A DNA stretch of 64,000 bases from Pedobacter riviphilus (GCF_014692875.1 NZ_CP061171.1:3534001-3598000), one strand, 5' to 3'. Positions 27,072-35,820 are shown, counted from the first letter of the stretch. Notes: generated from the sequence alone by a model not told the origin. Translations and numbers: made by a program.

Positions 27072-27458
27072 CTACATAGATGGTTGAAAAGGATTTGGCC
27101 TTTGGTTTTCTTTCGCTTTGCGTTTCCCCCTAAAAAAGAAGTACAGGTTAATAAACAGCATAATTCCAAGATAAATGGCAAAGCCACCAATTTTAGAACC
27201 CAATGCCTCAATTAAATTACGGTAATCGTTAGCGCCAATCGTAATCTTCATAATGAGCAGTGCGAAACCAATGTTCAATAGATAAAAACCCGTTTCGAAG
27301 AGTTTGTTCGTCGCATTGGCAATCTCTTCTCTTCCCTTAAAAATATCTAACATATATACCTTACTGTTTTTGAACAGCGTTTTTGAAACATAAAAAGTCA
27401 AAAAAAGTGCAACTGGTAAATAAACTGCGTAGCCGATTAAAATTTTTGTCGTTTCCAT
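27072..27458 (-). CDS. Small membrane protein of unknown function (paralogue of 27478)
   Basis: 128 residues with about three hydrophobic segments (~7-27, ~55-72, ~90-108) and a basic, proline-ending tail (RGKRKAKENQRPNPFQPSM). It aligns by architecture with its neighbour at 27478: a first helix after 'IGYA', a short loop with N-S, an 'N-K-L' before 'GFYLLNIGFALL', and a last helix ending 'NLYFFF'. No family recognised. The two genes are 19 bp apart and probably co-transcribed, with this one second. They may form a hetero-oligomer, but that is inference only. Confidence 0.7.
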   Translation of the reverse strand: METTKILIGYAVYLPVALFLTFYVSKTLFKNSKVYMLDIFKGREEIANATNKLFETGFYLLNIGFALLIMKITIGANDYRNLIEALGSKIGGFAIYLGIMLFINLYFFFRGKRKAKENQRPNPFQPSM

Positions 27459-27477
27459 AATTGAAAATTTTAGATTG

Positions 27478-27825
27478 TTACTTTATTAATTTATGAATGG
27501 TATTGGTAAGCAAATAGATATTTAAATAGTGAAGAATAGACAGGATGCAAACAATGGTGGCCACTTTTACCGACATCACTTCTACAAGCTGCTGCGATGA
27601 AAGGATTGTCTCCCACCCTATTAATGTCATGGCACAGTAGCCAATATTCACCAAGTAGTAAGAAACCAGTAACGATTTATTAATCTGCTGACAGAGATCG
27701 AGATGATCGGGAATGAGTTCGGCTACAAAGATATTTCCGTTACGGTAACATATTTTTCCTACTACTACGATGATGAATACGATAACCGTTATAAAGATGG
27801 CATATCCGAGTACATTGTAATCCAT
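27478..27825 (-). CDS. Small membrane protein of unknown function (paralogue of 27072)
   Basis: 115 residues from ATG 27825, which directly precedes the first membrane helix; a TTG three codons upstream is less likely. Hydrophobic segments lie at about 6-24, 53-70 and 85-105. Shared landmarks with the next gene are 'GYAIFITV', 'INKSL' before 'YYLVNIGYCAM', and 'LNIYLL' near the end. No catalytic motif and no recognised family. First gene of the pair. Confidence 0.7.
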   Translation of the reverse strand: MDYNVLGYAIFITVIVFIIVVVGKICYRNGNIFVAELIPDHLDLCQQINKSLLVSYYLVNIGYCAMTLIGWETILSSQQLVEVMSVKVATIVCILSILHYLNIYLLTNTIHKLIK

Positions 27826-28032
27826 AACCAACAATTTTAAATTATTTAATTTTCAGGAAAAACTGAAAGAATAGATTAAAAAAATACGCCCCTTTGGAGG
27901 CATTCTTAAAAATATATTATACTCTTTTTCCTTTCACCATGTAAAAGTAAGTCAAATTTACTAAACTTTCAAATATTACTGAAAATTAATTATAAAAGAT
28001 CACTTCGTTACCATTAACAAACTTAATATAAG

Positions 28033-28070
28033 AAACATCTTTCCTTTGGTTAAGCAAAGGAAAGATGTTT
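28033..28070. terminator. Perfect 16-bp hairpin downstream of the SGNH hydrolase gene
   Basis: The left arm AAACATCTTTCCTTTG (28033-28048) and its exact complement (28055-28070) flank a 6-base loop, in the 325-bp gap 27826-28150. It lies about 80 bp after the minus-strand stop of the hydrolase. On that strand it ends in TTT followed by CTTATATT, so it could be a weak terminator. The rest of the gap is AT-rich with nothing else seen. Confidence 0.55.
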
Positions 28071-28150
28071 TGATTTACATTGGTCAAATTTCTGCATCAT
28101 GTTAACTGATGAACTTATAATTAACAAGTGAACTAATGGCCAATGAACTT

Positions 28151-28888
28151 CTAGCGACTATTTTTCAAGGCTTTTTTCACCGCAACATCCGTCACTTCTT
28201 CCATTATTTTATAACCTGCAAGGTTAGGATGAACACCATCAACTGTTAGTTCAGCCCGCTGTCCTTTCCTTTCGTCTACCAGCGGCGTCCAATAATCCAA
28301 AATGGTGTAATTTCTATCTTTGGCATAGGCCTCAATTTTTTCATTTAAGTTCACAATGGAATCGGCCGCTTTAATACGCTTATTCCATGGATATTCGTAA
28401 ACAGGCAGATATTTACAGAGTATTACCTTAATATGGTGTAACCGCGCCAGTTCTGCCATCGATTTAATGTTATCCATAATCTTATCCGTGGTAACATGAC
28501 CAGTATTGCCCGCAATATCATTACTACCTGCCAAAATAATCACCACTTTTGGTTTAAGGTTAATTACATCCTGCCGGAAACGGATAAGCAGTTGCGGCGA
28601 AATCTGCCCACTTATCCCCCTATCCAGATATGGGTTTTTAGCAAAATATTCAGGATCTTTCTGTTTCCAGAATTCAAAAATCGAACTCCCTAAAAATACC
28701 ACCCGCTTTTCTTTTCGGTTTGGAGGTGGCAAAAGCTCATTCTCTTTCTGGTACTTTGTAAGGGCCGCCCAATCATCGGCAAAGTTTTCTTTTTCAGGTT
28801 TATTGTTTAAAGAATCCGCTTTCTGAGCCTGGGCAAACAAACTACTTGTAGAAATCAGCAAGATAAAAAACAAGAAATTACTTTTCAT
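28151..28888 (-). CDS. SGNH/GDSL-type esterase, exported
   Basis: 245 residues with signal peptide MKSNFLFFILLISTSSLFAQ. Block I is 'VVFLGSSIFEFW', where the usual GDS is G67-S68-S69 with Ser69 as the expected nucleophile. Block II is 'LDRGISGQ' (oxyanion Gly), block III 'LAGSNDIAGNTG' (Asn) and block V 'VDGVHPNLAGY' (Asp/His). All SGNH catalytic residues are thus present. Such periplasmic enzymes deacylate or deacetylate lipids or glycans; the substrate is unknown. Stand-alone gene. Confidence 0.92.
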   Translation of the reverse strand: MKSNFLFFILLISTSSLFAQAQKADSLNNKPEKENFADDWAALTKYQKENELLPPPNRKEKRVVFLGSSIFEFWKQKDPEYFAKNPYLDRGISGQISPQLLIRFRQDVINLKPKVVIILAGSNDIAGNTGHVTTDKIMDNIKSMAELARLHHIKVILCKYLPVYEYPWNKRIKAADSIVNLNEKIEAYAKDRNYTILDYWTPLVDERKGQRAELTVDGVHPNLAGYKIMEEVTDVAVKKALKNSR

Positions 28889-28948
28889 GGGGATATGTTA
28901 TTGGTAAACGAGCGAAACGCTAAACTAAACAAACCGGGTTTAATTATT

Positions 28949-31639
28949 CTATTCGTCGACATTAAAGTTACCATTCGTTTTACCTTTTTTATTTCCAAAC
29001 TGGCTCAGGTTATAACTCAAGGTAGCTTGTACAAAACGGCTGATAAACCTTGTCCTATTCTCGGAGATAGAGTTATTGGTAATACTGGTGCTAAAAAGTG
29101 CCCCCTGATTAAATAAATCGTTCGCCTGGACAGAAAAAAGGAGTTTGTTGCCCTTAAGGAACGAAGTATTTATTCCCATGTTTACCAGTAAAGGATTGCC
29201 GGCATACAAACTATAGCCAAAATTCAAGCTTTTAGAAGCCGATGCATTTACCCGAAAATGCTTGTCGGGGATCCAGCTGACACTTCCACTCAAAGCCACA
29301 ACCTGTACATTTTTAATGTTTTGGTTCATTACCGAATAGGTATTTGAACTGAAACTATACGACGCACTGGTATTAAAAGAATATTTTTTCTGATTGAGGT
29401 TAAACCTAAATCCGTTCGAAACGTTAATGCCGCTACTCCTGTTCAATACATTATCGGTATAAAAAACATTGTGGCTGTAAGCAACATTCCCATTTATAGA
29501 TAAAGACAGTTTATTATCAAGCATTCTTTTGTTGAAAGAATAATTTCCTCCTACATTATAAATGCCGTTCACATTCTCGTAGGTGGTTTGTTGCTTTAAG
29601 CTGTTCAGCGTATCCCTGAGAAAAACTGTATTGCTTACCACGCTGTTAATGGCGAAAGTTCCCGATAAGCCAGCCATAATACTTAAGCCAGATTTCGTAC
29701 TAAATTTGTTAAAACTCAGATCAGCAGTGTGGCTCGATGTCGCTTTCAGGTCGGGGTTACCAATAATTAGGTTCTGTACATCATTATTGTTCCTTACTGG
29801 CTGCAGTTTATTAAAATCAGGCGAATTGGTATAACCATTATAGCCAAAACTCAGGTTTCCGTTGTCTTTAATCTGATAGCTTAAATTGGCCGAAGGAGAA
29901 AAATTCAGCTGATAATTTTTGAGTTCCTGTCCGGTGTTCTGGTATTTACCAATAATGATGCTTGGCGAAAAATTAAGACCAAAATTATAACTGATCCGGT
30001 TGCTATTGGTATTGTAACCGATGCTGATATTCTGGTTAATGAAATTCGATACATAATCCTGTCCTAATGAATCGACCACAAAACTATTTCCCAATGGACT
30101 GGTAACGGACGTAGTTTGTAGGTTCCTGCTCCTGCTTACCGAAAAGCGATAGGAAAAATTGATAAAACTGTATCCGCTACTATCATCTACCTTTTTTAAG
30201 GAGTTTGAAAACTGGATATTTCCACCAAAGTTCGAATTTGAAGTATTATTATCTACCAAACGGTTTAATAACGAATCTTTAACCAGTACATTTGTAGTTT
30301 CGTTATAATAACGGATAATATCGTTAATGATACTGTTGCTATTTCCGCCACTGCTGCCAAAATTGAAACCCATGGATAGCGAACGTTTATTATTGGCCAA
30401 ACGCCTTGACCAGTTGATGCTTCCATTAAGATTTGGATTACTATTGCGGGAAGCCGAATTGGAAATAAGATCCTGCTTGATATAGCCTGTTTTATTGGAG
30501 GTAGAAAAAGCATCATTCCTGGTATTGGCCAAAGAACCGGCCAGCGAAGCATTGAAATAATTCTTTTTTGTAGCACCGTTTAACCCCAGGTTAATGTTAT
30601 TGTTTAAAGAATTAGAGTTATTGGTACTTTCCCTTAAATCGTAAATGGTTCCCTGTGGGTTAAAAGTTTCGAGGTAATTGCTCTGAATGGATTTATTGGT
30701 GCCGCTGCTAAAATTATAACTCCCGTTAACGCTAAATTCTTTTGAAATTTTATCCCTGATATTACCATTCAAGGCACCATTATTCATCTGGCTGAACTCA
30801 TTATTGGTAATGCCATAGCGACCGCCAAAACCAATCTGTTTTGTTTTTTTCCATATACTGCCGTTGGTTCCCAGATTATGCGCATTGTTGGTGGCAGAAT
30901 TCACATTCATTCCCCCAAAAATACCCTTATCCATGCCAGGCTTGGTAACCAGGTTCAGCATTTTTTGAGGGGTACCGATTTTAATGCCGGTAAAATTAGC
31001 TTCATCGCCATAATCATCAATTACCTGTAGTTTGGCAATGATATCTGCTGGTAACTGCCTGATATAATCTTCTACATTGCTGGTAAAAAAATCTTCACCA
31101 TTTACCCGAAGCTTGGTCATTTTTTTTCCCATTGCCGTAACAGCACCTTTTTCATCAACCTCAATGCCCTGTAACTGTTTTAAAAGGTCTTCAACCTTGT
31201 CGTTTTCCCTAATGGTATAAGCGCCGGCATTATACTCGATGGTATCTTTTTTGATTTTAATGGGATCAATCTTTACTTTAACCTCTACATCTTCGAGGCG
31301 GATGCTTTCGGTTTTAAGCATAATTGGATCCAGGTTGGAACTTTTTTTGGAAGATTCGACTTCGTAAATTGACGCATAAGGTTTATAGCCCAACGCTTTT
31401 ATACTAAGGTAGAATTTGTTGTGGCCTACTTTTGGGAATGTAAAATTGCCTTTCGAATCTGAATTAGACCGTAGGGTATCCTTATCGGTAATCAATTGGA
31501 TACTTACCCCCTCAATAGGCTTTTTTAAAGAATCGGTTACGTGGCCGCTTATTTTAAACTGAGACTGAGCGAGAGCGTTAAAGGAGAAAGTGATCAGTAT
31601 AAAAAATAATAAAAAGCATAAATTATTGCTTTTTCTCAT
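28949..31639 (-). CDS. Outer membrane beta-barrel protein, TonB-receptor-like with carboxypeptidase-regulatory domain
   Basis: 896 residues. Signal peptide ('CFLLFFILITFSFNALAQ'), then a CarboxypepD_reg domain ('KISGHVTDSLKKPIEGVSIQL...ALGYKPY'), then a plug-like region ('VEDLLKQLQGIEVDEKGAVTAMGKKMTKLRVNGEDFF'). A long Asn/Ser-rich barrel of the OMP_b-brl_3 type fills the rest. The 'IDDYGDEANFTGIKIGTPQKMLNL' block is typical of this Bacteroidota group, which differs from SusC in lacking 'IDGV'. The C-terminus ends in an unusual hydrophilic 'GNKKGKTNGNFNVDE' tail after the last strand. Its start overlaps the DUF1456 gene by 17 bp, suggesting coupled translation. Transport substrate unknown. 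Confidence 0.88.
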   Translation of the reverse strand: MRKSNNLCFLLFFILITFSFNALAQSQFKISGHVTDSLKKPIEGVSIQLITDKDTLRSNSDSKGNFTFPKVGHNKFYLSIKALGYKPYASIYEVESSKKSSNLDPIMLKTESIRLEDVEVKVKIDPIKIKKDTIEYNAGAYTIRENDKVEDLLKQLQGIEVDEKGAVTAMGKKMTKLRVNGEDFFTSNVEDYIRQLPADIIAKLQVIDDYGDEANFTGIKIGTPQKMLNLVTKPGMDKGIFGGMNVNSATNNAHNLGTNGSIWKKTKQIGFGGRYGITNNEFSQMNNGALNGNIRDKISKEFSVNGSYNFSSGTNKSIQSNYLETFNPQGTIYDLRESTNNSNSLNNNINLGLNGATKKNYFNASLAGSLANTRNDAFSTSNKTGYIKQDLISNSASRNSNPNLNGSINWSRRLANNKRSLSMGFNFGSSGGNSNSIINDIIRYYNETTNVLVKDSLLNRLVDNNTSNSNFGGNIQFSNSLKKVDDSSGYSFINFSYRFSVSRSRNLQTTSVTSPLGNSFVVDSLGQDYVSNFINQNISIGYNTNSNRISYNFGLNFSPSIIIGKYQNTGQELKNYQLNFSPSANLSYQIKDNGNLSFGYNGYTNSPDFNKLQPVRNNNDVQNLIIGNPDLKATSSHTADLSFNKFSTKSGLSIMAGLSGTFAINSVVSNTVFLRDTLNSLKQQTTYENVNGIYNVGGNYSFNKRMLDNKLSLSINGNVAYSHNVFYTDNVLNRSSGINVSNGFRFNLNQKKYSFNTSASYSFSSNTYSVMNQNIKNVQVVALSGSVSWIPDKHFRVNASASKSLNFGYSLYAGNPLLVNMGINTSFLKGNKLLFSVQANDLFNQGALFSTSITNNSISENRTRFISRFVQATLSYNLSQFGNKKGKTNGNFNVDE

Positions 31640-31856
31640 CCCTCGGACCTCTTTTATAAATTACCAGACCATTTAAAAAATTACGCAGGATCTGATCGCC
31701 ACAGGGTTTAAAATTTTCGTGGTCTTCATTCCTGAAAATATCGCCCAATTCTGCCTTGGTTACCTTAAATCCAACGAGGTCGCAAATGGTTATAATATCC
31801 TCTGTTTTTAATGATAAGGCCACTCTCAGTTTTTTTAATATATCATTGTTGCTCAT
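31623..31856 (-). CDS. DUF1456 (YehS-like) family protein, single-repeat form
   Basis: 77 residues matching one copy of the DUF1456 repeat: 'NNDILKKLRVALSLKTEDIITICDLVGFKVTKAELGDIFR' and 'CGDQILRNFLNGLVIYKRGPRDEK'. E. coli YehS has two such copies, so this is a half-length version, common in Bacteroidota. Function unknown. Its 3' end overlaps the start of the outer-membrane barrel gene by 17 bp. Confidence 0.88.
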   Translation of the reverse strand: MSNNDILKKLRVALSLKTEDIITICDLVGFKVTKAELGDIFRNEDHENFKPCGDQILRNFLNGLVIYKRGPRDEKKQ

Positions 31857-31953
31857 TGCTAATTGTTGTAAAGTTATAATGTTGGGATGTTTTAAAGCTG
31901 TAGAATACTTAAAACGTTTAGTTGGCTACTCAGACTCCCGATTTCGGATTAAT

Positions 31954-33258
31954 CTAACTCGCTACTTCTAATTTAAGTTTTTTCCCTTTAATTTTTTCGC
32001 CGCTTAATGCTTTTAATAATTTCTCTACTTTGCTTCTTTTAACCGCGACATAACTCGTAGTATCTTTAACTTCGATCAAGCCAAGATCTTCTTTTGTTAA
32101 ATTACCTTTCTGCAAAAATAAACCTACAATATCAATTTTGTTAATTTTATCCTTTTTGCCATGTGCAAGATATAAAGTTATCCAATCGCTGGCTTCTGGT
32201 AATTTATACTGCTCTGATAAAACTTCTTCTTCAATATCATCCGGCAAATATTTATAATGCTCTTCTGTGGTTAAAATAGCGTATGCCGTTCCTTTTGCAT
32301 GCATCCTGGCCGTTCTACCATTGCGATGGATATAAGCATCTTCGGTGTAGGGCAATTGATAATGTACAATATGCTCTACTTCAGGAATATCTAGACCACG
32401 GGCGGCTAAATCTGTTGTAATTAAAATCCGATGGCTACCATTTCTAAATTTAAGCAATGCCTTTTCACGATCGAACTGTTCCATCCCACCGTGAAAAACA
32501 TCGTGACCTAAACCATTTTCGAAAAGTAAGTCACTTATCCGATCTACCGTTTCCCTATGGTTACAGAAAACCAATGTATTTTTACTACCTATTTTACTCA
32601 GTAATCGGAAAAGGTAATCTAGCTTATCGGCTGCGGGCGCAGTTATTTTTTTAAGCTTTAGATCTGGTTTTGCTTCGATATTTTTTGAAAAATCAACTTC
32701 AACAGGCACATTTAACTTTACAAAAGCCGGAATTTCCTCCATTTTGGTAGCAGAAGTAAGTATACGCTGTTTTAACGAAAGCAGTGATCCAATGATGTAA
32801 GACATGTCTTGCTCAAAGCCAAACTCCAGCGCTTTATCAAATTCGTCTAAAATTAAGGTCTCGATAAAAGATTCGTCAAAGTTTTGATGTTCTAAATGGT
32901 AAGCTATCCTACCAGGTGTTCCGATCAGGACAGCAGGTGGATGTGCAAGATTATTCTTTTCTATCCGTACGGCATGCCCACCGTAACAGCAGTTTACTTT
33001 AAACGGAGTACCCATTTGTTTAAAAACCTGCTCTATTTGTAAGGCAAGCTCTCTCGACGGTACCAAAACTAAGGCTTGCACGCCCTTAACTCCGGCTTTT
33101 AGGTTGGAAAGTAATGGCAATAAAAAGGCCAGCGTTTTCCCCGAACCCGTTGGCGCAATCAATATCACATCTTTACCAGTCTTGGCTGCTTTTACAGAAG
33201 ACTCCTGCATCTCATTAAGTGCAGTAATGTTTAATTTTTTTAAGGCATTTTCTATCAT
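31954..33258 (-). CDS. DEAD-box-type RNA helicase, DbpA-like, with DEFD motif II
   Basis: 434 residues. The Q motif is 'LNEMQESSV'; motif I is APTGSGKT; Ia 'PSRELALQ'; Ib 'TPGR'. Motif II is D-E-F-D ('LILDEFDKALEFGFE') instead of DEAD. Motif III is SAT, and IV-VI appear in 'TLVFCNHR', 'TDLAARGLDIPEVEHIVHY' and 'HRNGRTAR'. Residues ~360-434 look like a DbpA RNA-binding (RRM-like) C-terminal domain ('KINKIDIVGLFLQKGNLTKEDLGLIEVKDTTSYVAV'), which in DbpA recognises 23S rRNA helix 92. A role in 50S subunit assembly is therefore likely. DEFD is unusual for the family but the rest is intact. Confidence 0.9.
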   Translation of the reverse strand: MIENALKKLNITALNEMQESSVKAAKTGKDVILIAPTGSGKTLAFLLPLLSNLKAGVKGVQALVLVPSRELALQIEQVFKQMGTPFKVNCCYGGHAVRIEKNNLAHPPAVLIGTPGRIAYHLEHQNFDESFIETLILDEFDKALEFGFEQDMSYIIGSLLSLKQRILTSATKMEEIPAFVKLNVPVEVDFSKNIEAKPDLKLKKITAPAADKLDYLFRLLSKIGSKNTLVFCNHRETVDRISDLLFENGLGHDVFHGGMEQFDREKALLKFRNGSHRILITTDLAARGLDIPEVEHIVHYQLPYTEDAYIHRNGRTARMHAKGTAYAILTTEEHYKYLPDDIEEEVLSEQYKLPEASDWITLYLAHGKKDKINKIDIVGLFLQKGNLTKEDLGLIEVKDTTSYVAVKRSKVEKLLKALSGEKIKGKKLKLEVAS

Positions 33259-33308
33259 TCCGCCATAAAGGTAATCATTTCTCTTTAGGGCTAAAACGGC
33301 ATCCTTTT

Positions 33309-33527
33309 TTAGGGCTTGAAAAATCTTTCCCTGAGTTTCCGCAGGGTAGAAAAGTTTAATCTTTTCTCGAGCAACATTAACATATTACCACGTTTAGACA
33401 TTGATGATAGCACTTTTTCGTTAACCGCATCAACTGATGATAAGATCTTGTCAGCCAGTTCATCTGCAAATTTATTCGCTCTGCTATTTTGTAATAACTG
33501 GAACTCTTGAATCAATTCTGCTCTCAT
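33309..33527 (-). CDS. Small conserved-looking hypothetical protein
   Basis: 72 residues, predicted largely helical and highly charged ('MRAELIQEFQLLQNSRANKFADELADKILSS', then 'LLEKRLNFSTLRKLRERFF'). There is no membrane segment and no recognised domain. It lies 50 bp upstream of the helicase gene on the same strand and could be co-transcribed with it. The opposite-strand frame over the same bases is a shadow. Coding status is moderately likely from its clean start and position. Confidence 0.55.
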   Translation of the reverse strand: MRAELIQEFQLLQNSRANKFADELADKILSSVDAVNEKVLSSMSKRGNMLMLLEKRLNFSTLRKLRERFFKP

Positions 33528-33741
33528 AATTAAGAATTTTTAATGAATGTACAAATATTAACGGACCGAATAATAATTTGTTTCAAGAAATAATAAGTCC
33601 ATCTAAACTATTATCACTAACTTGTTGATAACTAACTTTTTGTTAGCAAATAAACAATCTGCACTTAACACATATTTAATTTTTAGCGCCTATTTTTATA
33701 AAAACCTGATTACCATTCGTTAACCTCAAAAACTCAAATGT

Positions 33742-34215
33742 ATGACGTGGAAAAAATTTAGTGGTGAAATTATTCAGTCTTCAATCCTCGAAGAAGTAGA
33801 AAATGCGATTATCAGAGAAACAGAAAATGGCTATAAGCTTAAAGTTTGCATCGGTACCGATTCGCAGGTTAAAGGGGCAGTAACCGATTTTGCAACCGTA
33901 ATTGTTCTGTTAAGAGAACACCATGGTGGTTTTATGTACATCCACCAGGAAAAGAGCTCACAACAGGTAAGCATTAAAGAAAGAATGTTAATGGAAGTAC
34001 AAAAATCTATTGAAACAGCTTACTCTATTTGCGATTTACTTGACATTTATGACGTAGCGCTTGAAGTACATGCCGATATCAACACGAGTCCATCGTTTAA
34101 ATCGAACAAGGCACTTAATGATGCAATGGGATATATTTTAAGCATGGGCTTTATCTTTAAAGCTAAACCGGAAGCATTTGCCAGTTCTACCTGTGCGGAT
34201 AAGATGGTACATTAG
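33742..34215 (+). CDS. YkuK-family RNase H-like protein
   Basis: 157 residues. 'LKVCIGTDSQVKGAVTDFATVIVLLREHHGG' and 'ALEVHADINTSPSFKSNKALNDAMGYILSMGF' match the DUF458/YkuK family, an RNase H-like fold with the Asp of GTDSQ and the Asp of 'HADIN' as likely metal ligands. Cellular role not established. Divergent from the 33309 gene, with its own strong terminator. Confidence 0.88.
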   Translation: MTWKKFSGEIIQSSILEEVENAIIRETENGYKLKVCIGTDSQVKGAVTDFATVIVLLREHHGGFMYIHQEKSSQQVSIKERMLMEVQKSIETAYSICDLLDIYDVALEVHADINTSPSFKSNKALNDAMGYILSMGFIFKAKPEAFASSTCADKMVH

Positions 34216-34222
34216 CAGAAAA

Positions 34223-34277
34223 GCTTTGACAAATTTCTTAGTCTAATGCTAGAAATTTGTCAAAGCCGATCTTTTTT
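34223..34277 (+). terminator. Terminator after ykuK-like gene
   Basis: A perfect 16-bp stem (GCTTTGACAAATTTCT at 34223-34238 and its complement at 34251-34266) with a 12-base loop, followed shortly by CTTTTTTAT. Confidence 0.85.
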
Positions 34278-34292
34278 ATAAATAACATATAG

Positions 34293-34420
34293 TTTTTTTT
34301 TGGAAAGCAGTTTCAGTAGCTTTTGATTATTGTAGTCCCGCTCCCGCTTCTGCCGATGAAATATCGGCATCTCGCTCTGATCGGGTTTAGGGGGCTTAAA
34401 CAGTGCAGCTATCCGGGGTA
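34293..34420 (+). repeat. Dispersed intergenic element, copy C
   Basis: Starts TTTTTTTTTGGAAAGCAG, continues with TGTAGTCCCGCTCCCGC, a nested GCCGAT/ATCGGC hairpin and CGGGTTTAG. It matches the first ~110 bp of the element; the 3' half is missing. It lies just after the ykuK terminator. Confidence 0.6.
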
Positions 34421-34671
34421 AAATAAACATAGCCGATATCAATCTCCTTACAAATTATACTGTTAAGTCTTCGACTACGCTCAAACTGGCATACATTTAG
34501 TATATTTCCCTAACTTTATGCCATCTAGTGGTCTTCGTGGTAAAAAAGATGTAAAATGGATAGCACACTCAACTCTGCGATCTCTGCGCCTTCATTCTGC
34601 GAACTTTGCGGTTAAACCTAAACTATTCTCAACAAAACCCCATCTTTGTTGTTGTGCTTTAAAACAAAGAC
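34421..34671. other. Gap with CTCTGCG-type short repeats
   Basis: CTCTGCG occurs at 34573 and 34582, TTCTGCG at 34595 and CTTTGCG at 34604, preceded by a 'CTTCGTGGT' tract near 34534. The SRPBCC promoter should lie in the last ~50 bp, but no clear box was found. Confidence 0.45.
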
Positions 34672-35139
34672 TTGAAAACATATAGATTAGAATTTACCCA
34701 AGAACTCCCTGCTGATTTAGATACCGCATGGGACTTTTTCTCTTCACCATTGAATTTAGCCGAGATTACACCGAATAACATGACATTCGAGGTAACCTCC
34801 CCAAACATGGCCAATACCAAAATGTATCCCGGCCTGATCATTACTTACAAAGTTTCGCCCTTATTCGGTATCAAACTAAACTGGGTAACAGAAATAACGC
34901 ATGTTAAGGATAAAGAATATTTTATAGACGAACAGCGGTTTGGTCCATTTTCATTCTGGCATCACCAGCACCATTTCGAAAAGGTACACGACGGTGTATT
35001 AATGCACGACATTTTGCATTACGGCATCGGTTGGGGACCAATTGGTACCATTGCAAATGCCTTGATCGTAAATCATAAAATCAATGAAATTTTCAAATTC
35101 CGATCTCAGAAAGTAGAAGAATTATTTGGAAAATTTTAG
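34672..35139 (+). CDS. SRPBCC-family ligand-binding protein
   Basis: 155 residues starting at TTG 34672: no in-frame ATG lies near the conserved N-terminus 'KTYRLEFTQELPADLDTAWDFFSSPLNLAEITP', which is the first strand and helix of this SRPBCC (START-like) subfamily. 'GLIITYKVSPLFGIKLNWVTEITHV' and 'FWHHQHHFEKVHDGVLMHDILHYGI' are the usual following strands. Members are cytosolic lipid- or small-ligand-binding proteins, often annotated without function. Convergent with the DUF4468 gene. Confidence 0.85.
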   Translation: MKTYRLEFTQELPADLDTAWDFFSSPLNLAEITPNNMTFEVTSPNMANTKMYPGLIITYKVSPLFGIKLNWVTEITHVKDKEYFIDEQRFGPFSFWHHQHHFEKVHDGVLMHDILHYGIGWGPIGTIANALIVNHKINEIFKFRSQKVEELFGKF

Positions 35140-35149
35140 GCTGAACCAA

Positions 35150-35728
35150 CTACCATTGTTTAGTAGAAATGGTTTCGACTTTCTTCTTGGCTTTTTCGAC
35201 TCTGTTGGTGGCTAAATACTTTTTAAAATCATCGCCAAATTTTTCAACTTTAAGATAAGTGCTATTTAAAATATCTTTCCATGCACCTGCGTTCAGCTTA
35301 CCTGGCGTACGCTCTAAAGGCACACCAATTTTTGTAGTTGGCACAAAATTCCCGTAACGATCTCTCTGGTATGGAATAAACAACATATTAGTTAGCCAGA
35401 ATCTATATCTTCCATTACGTGCCTCAAAAACAAAACTATAACTTACCTCTCCACTGGGATGGCCAGCAACTAAAATTGTTTTATCAATTACTATCGTGCC
35501 TTTAGCTAAAACAGAAGAATCGGTAACACTTTCCTGAATCATCGATTTTTTATAAGCAACATTAACGAAAGCTTTTGCTCTTTGCAGTAAAGTATCTTTG
35601 CTTAGCAGTTGAGAATCTACAACCTTATAATAGATAAATTTACCGTTATCATCTTTAGAAAACTGTTTTTGCTGTGCAGATAATTGAATTGAAAAGGCGG
35701 CAAGAATAATAAAAAGAAGATATTTCAT
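35150..35728 (-). CDS. DUF4468 domain protein, exported
   Basis: 192 residues from ATG 35728, which gives a clean signal peptide (MKYLLFIILAAFSIQLSAQ); the longer reading frame starts upstream of it. The body ('DTLLQRAKAFVNVAYKKS...SSVLAKGTIVIDKTI...GEVSYSFVFEARNGRYRFWLTNM') matches DUF4468, a TBP-like-fold domain of Bacteroidota secreted proteins. It ends in a basic coiled tail (VEKAKKKVETISTKQW). Function unknown. It sits beyond the terminator of the porin gene, so is transcribed separately. Confidence 0.8.
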   Translation of the reverse strand: MKYLLFIILAAFSIQLSAQQKQFSKDDNGKFIYYKVVDSQLLSKDTLLQRAKAFVNVAYKKSMIQESVTDSSVLAKGTIVIDKTILVAGHPSGEVSYSFVFEARNGRYRFWLTNMLFIPYQRDRYGNFVPTTKIGVPLERTPGKLNAGAWKDILNSTYLKVEKFGDDFKKYLATNRVEKAKKKVETISTKQW

Positions 35729-35770
35729 GTAAAATTGGTTAATAGATAAATCTAAATATTTAAAGGTAAG

Positions 35771-35802
35771 AAAAAGCCGTCCCGATTTCACATCGGGACG
35801 GC
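35771..35802 (-). terminator. Terminator of the amt-porin unit
   Basis: An 11-bp perfect stem GCCGTCCCGAT / ATCGGGACGGC with a 5-base loop; on the minus strand it is followed by TTTTTCTTAC. Confidence 0.9.
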
Positions 35803-35820
35803 CTAATATTATTTATTTCC

